From Macquaria australasica (taxonomy: Eukaryota > Chordata > Actinopteri > Centrarchiformes > Percichthyidae): DNA of 64,000 bases. The stretch is taken from positions 248,001 to 312,000 of the forward strand of contig SEMN01000322.1 of the NCBI GenBank assembly GCA_005408345.1, given 5' to 3'. This document shows, piece after piece, positions 60,300-64,000 of the stretch. A program made the translations under genes and the position numbers. Under the pieces are notes generated by a model. It did not search any database. It saw only the letters and a list, made by a program, of their open reading frames with translations, and had not been told where the DNA came from. The first letter of the stretch is position 1, and each line of letters starts with the position of its first letter.

Positions 60300-62845
60300 T
60301 GTACACATGCAGCACATATTTGCATTGCTGTATCCATGAAGACACTTTAGGTCATTGAAAAACCAAAACCGTTATCCTCAGCTGTGGCTTCAACCCAAAT
60401 CCTAAAATGTTCCTTTTTATAATGAGAGCTGCATTTTTTACCATCTCTGTGAGGACTACTTGGCAGAGATGGATCACCACTGACTCTCGCAAACACACAC
60501 AGAGACACACACTCCTCCAAACACCTACAGTTTGTTGTCTTTGGCTCGGCAGAAATGCCCTTTTCGTTGCATTTTTGAGTTTGGTTCTTAAACATTCACT
60601 CTGCTCAATTACCAGCAAACCAGAGCTTGTAAACAACAGTAAAACACCTCACAGGCAGCAGCTCCTGTACTGGGAAAAGAAAAGTTCTGGTAACCTGTCA
60701 GCTCATTTTTGAGATTTTGGCAGTGGGGAGGAGGAGAGTTGTCTGCACTTCCTGCCATCATTTGCTGCCGAGGAAAAAGCTGAATATGAGCATCAACTCA
60801 GACTGTTTAGGGCTCTTGAAGCTGCCGTCTGTCAGATGCCAACATCAATTTACTCGCAGTCATAAACTGTGTGTTTCAGGCTGTTTTCTGTTGTAGGTTT
60901 GCATTACGTTCTCACTCTTAACATCTCAGTTTGAATGTCATCGTTGTCAGCTGGCCAATCAAAAGAAATGCCTCATATTCAGACCACATCAACGCTGAAC
61001 CCACTAATCTGAAGATGTTTCTTTTTCTCTCTGAATTCAGCATTTTTTTTTCACACCCAACAACAAAGACTTTTGGAAAACACTCTTCTGAGTGAATTAA
61101 TCCAACAACACCGGCCTCACAGTTTAGTGTGGACAGGGAAAACTTGTGTAAGCCTGCTCAGACAGGATCGGGGCTGTGTAGTAGTAAAGGTAAGAATACA
61201 CATTACTGTCACCTCTAACCCTCTCTGTGATATATGGATATACAGTATATATCAATATACAGTATAACACAGTTGTTGTTACTAACCTACTGATGCTTAT
61301 TTTGTCAGATGACTTCGCAATCACAAAACGGCCACCCTGTCTACAAGAAATTATGTTTATATACTACTAATTTGCAACAGCAAATAGTTATGTTTAGACA
61401 ATTCAAAGCACTTGGTGAAGGTCTGGGAAAGATTGTGCTCTTGGTTTAAAATTTAAAAAGTCCACAATGACTTGAAGCACGAGAAACGGCGCGTTTATTA
61501 ACATTTAACCAAAGTGCTTTTGTTGCCTAGACCTAACTACACGAGGCACAGGATGCAAAGCCTGATCTCCAGTGTCAAAGTCCTGCACAACCTGGTTACT
61601 GAGGGTTTTGAGGTTTTATTTTCTGACTGTAAAACAAACTACAACCACTAATGAAGAACATGCATGCTCTTGGAGCTTTGAGGCTCTGTCCCAAATCTTC
61701 ACAGTTGTATCTATGTTTTAAATTAAGCCTGAATTAAAATTACTTGGTGTCTGTGGTGTGGACACAGTGTTGTAGACCCCCAACAAACTCAGTCAAGTTT
61801 GAATCCAATCGGTGTTTTTAAAGGAAGGTTGTTGTTATCTTCAAATGTTCCTCACATGTCCGCAGCTCCCAGATTGTGCGCACATTTTCCCTCTCGTTGG
61901 GCCACCACAACTTACTTCATTTCTTTTTAAGCTTTCCAACCACTATTCAAAGAGGGTTTATACAGTATCTACTAATGGCAAATGCTATCTTAAGAGGTAC
62001 AATGCTCCAATATTTGCTTTGATCTACCTCCTCATGATAATGGTTTTAAAGTAAAACTGAAAGCTTGAGTTTTGGAGAAACTCTACTCTTCTTTTTGGAT
62101 AGTAGCTGAATTCCTGGTGAAATGTTTCAAATTTTCAGAACAAACCGCTCCGGACATGCTCGGGGTAAAGTGGTCCATACAGACACACATGGACACAAGA
62201 GGGGAGCAATCAAAGAAGAGAGGCCTGGGCAGGCATGCCATGGTAGAAGTAGTGAGAAAGAAAACAAGAGAGAAAAGCAAGGAGACAAACAAAAAGAAAC
62301 ATGAAGAGAACCTGGATTCATGTCCGAGGGAAATACCACTTATCCAAAGTTAAAGTTTGGCCTCACTAGAAGTGCTAACGCTGGAACTAAAAGTTTTAAG
62401 CTCCTGAGTGAGTTTTATCTTTCTGGGCTAAATGAATTATTGATATGAGGTCAAGTCAGCATGAGATTACACTGAGAGATGGTGGGAAATCTGTAAGCTT
62501 AAAACAGAATACCAGAGCGACCGAGCGTGCATCAGATGTATGTTTGTGCTGGTGGGGAGGTGAACCTTTCTCAAATTAAACAGTAATAAGATTTAAACAC
62601 TTTCCCTGTTTGTGCTTCTGTTTAACAAGATAAATATGATCTCAAAGGGAACAAAGCCTGTGTTTGTGTGAGTGTGTTGGTTTGTTACACAGGGAAAACT
62701 TGCGGTGTGTGGTGTCAGTGCATGATGTTGACGGGTGTTTTTGATGGAAGGATATGAGCTCTTAGATCTTTATGAAGCAGTCAGAAAGTTGTCTGTAGAC
62801 TTTGTTGTTGTTGTGCCGCAGCTTTAGTCACAAGAATAAGAGTCT
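60300..62845. other. Intergenic sequence, nothing recognised
   Basis: Short open frames only. Plain AT-rich sequence with no repeat partner identified. Confidence 0.4.
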
Positions 62846-62849
62846 ACAG

Positions 62850-62975
62850 CCATGCAAGCAACACTATGCTAATGTCAGCATGGTAACATGCTGGTGTCTA
62901 GCGGGTATATTACCATGTTCACCATCTTAATTGTTAGCGTGCTATCATGCTAACATTTGCTAATTAGCACCAGCA
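62850..62975 (+). repeat. Dispersed repeat family D, copy 2
   Basis: It shares 'catgctaacatttgctaatt' and 'taccatgttcacc' with 41300-41560, and is directly followed by the next repeat. Confidence 0.75.
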
Positions 62976-63118
62976 TTGGGCAAGTTACTTGAAAACTGTC
63001 AATTACTCATTAATCATTACTAATTGAAAAAGTAATTACATTACTTTACTAATTACTCAACAGCAGAAGTAATGCATTACATTACTCGTTAACTTGACTT
63101 TTGTTACTCAGCACAGCT
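62971..63118. repeat. Dispersed repeat, TGGGCAAGTTACT-type
   Basis: It begins 'cagcattgggcaagttactt', is rich in 'taattac' and 'gtaatgcattac', and ends near 'gttactcagcac'. It is related to 4243-4440 and abuts the family D copy. Confidence 0.6.
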
Positions 63119-63152
63119 CAGTCAAAGGTGCCTTTAAATAACTCCAACTCCT

Positions 63153-63175
63153 ACACACACACACACACACACACA
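63153..63175 (+). repeat. (CA)n microsatellite
   Basis: About 11 CA units are read directly. Confidence 0.9.
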
Positions 63176-63369
63176 CGTCGCCTGTATTTAAATTATTTTG
63201 CTGTTACAAGAAGACGTCAATACAAAATAGACCACAAAATGGAAAATAGACTAAAAGTTACAGAGACCCAAATTTAAAATTGCAAAAAAGCTAAAAAACA
63301 AATATCTCTTATCTGAAATCTAAAATCCGCTGTTATGCACCAAAATACCAAAGCAAATTCCTTGTATGT

Positions 63370-63415
63370 GAAAACCTGCTTGGCAATAAACCTGATTCTG
63401 ATTCTGAAATACAAA
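63370..63415 (-). repeat. Retroelement 3' tail, inverted
   Basis: 'gcttggcaataaacctgatt' then 'ctgattctga' is the reverse complement of the common AGAATCAGAATCAG tail seen at 55035. Confidence 0.6.
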
Positions 63416-64000
63416 ACGAGACCTAGCTTAGCCTCAGTGACTGCACACCGACTCTCCATTAGTCCCGACCTCAGCTGCACAGTTAAAAAAAAACAATGTA
63501 GGTGTACCTGTGGCTCACAAACACACATTTCACCTGAAAACATAAGAACAGCTAAAGGAAATCTATCATGGAGTTTGCTGAAGCAACATAATCCCAAAGC
63601 GTCAAATGGAACCGTAAAATAAACTACGATCAGGAGAAGAAAAGAGAAAATGGGTAAATGTGCACGGTAATCAAATCATCTCTGTTGTGTCTGTATTTGT
63701 TTTCTGTGGTTTTAACGACCCCAAACAAAATCAGTCACAAAAAGTCTGAATCCAGTCGGTGTCTTTGAAGAAACTTGTTCTTTTAAATCAAGGGTTCTTC
63801 ACGTGTCCACACCTCCCACACGTTTGTTCACCTGCTGGGAACCCGTAACAGGCGAGGACAGCTCTGCAGCTTACTACATCCTCAGATATATGGAGTATAT
63901 GGATGCAATATATATGGGTGAGTGTTTATCATGCTTTGCATTAGTCATAAACTAATTTTTCAAACATACACAATTTCTCTCCATTCATTTGTATTTGCTG
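63416..64000. other. Intergenic end of window
   Basis: No gene or repeat partner is recognised to the right edge. Confidence 0.4.

Noticed and set aside
1..64000. CRISPR array, bacterial operon, phage or toxin-antitoxin system
   Set aside because: No regular spacer-repeat arrays, no ribosome-binding-site-led gene runs and no prokaryotic-like coding density; the sequence is clearly vertebrate.

Overview
The window is vertebrate nuclear DNA, most likely from a percomorph teleost fish. Long introns with canonical GT-AG sites, abundant (CA)n tracts, a tRNA-derived SINE, L2-like LINE tails, LTRs and many short terminal-inverted-repeat elements all point that way. There are no bacterial-style operons, no CRISPR array and no rRNA. 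I recognise one host gene, on the + strand in the first 19 kb. Everything to its right, about 45 kb, looks gene-free and repeat-rich.

The gene is a ZNF804A-like member of the ZNF804A/ZNF804B/GPATCH8 family. Three conserved coding exons are visible: a single-C2H2-finger exon (3831-3935), an Arg/Lys/Glu-rich exon (9053-9189) and a giant terminal exon (14424-18907). The first exon of the family is not seen and probably lies upstream. The last exon carries the family landmarks in order: an FSxPK block, a WPSEM...SISYS block, a basic KKRKRGRR block, an HHT-x-x-Q-x-H block and a C-terminal PLQxLF tail. It also has fish-specific-looking expansions: an Asn/Thr-rich start, a region with about 33 cysteines, a charged coiled-coil stretch and a Pro-rich tail. 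The closing residues fit ZNF804A better than ZNF804B or GPATCH8. This assignment is from memory of the human proteins, not from a search.

The most interesting point is the 5' end of the terminal exon. The preceding conserved exon ends in phase 2, but the strong acceptor at 14423 needs a phase-1 donor; joining them directly gives an immediate TGA. Between them, at 12003-12347, lies a CpG- and GATC-dense block with an ATG, a short open frame and a strong donor whose phase (1) matches that acceptor. It may be an alternative promoter and first exon, or contain a frame-restoring exon.

The rest is a layered record of transposition: two solo LTRs with perfect 5-bp target duplications (55081-55343 and 57393-57946), a third LTR-like insertion splitting an older repeat (49313 to about 49835), a 300-bp TIR element with a 6-bp duplication (45994-46293), a 0.5-kb TIR element (27215-27711), fossils of a Tc1/mariner transposase and of a THAP domain, an L2-like LINE 3' end, a SINE, and at least eight dispersed repeat families with two to six copies each. 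I found no convincing new multi-gene system. Repeat boundaries are approximate, because they were drawn by eye from copies within the window and from recall of common fish repeats.
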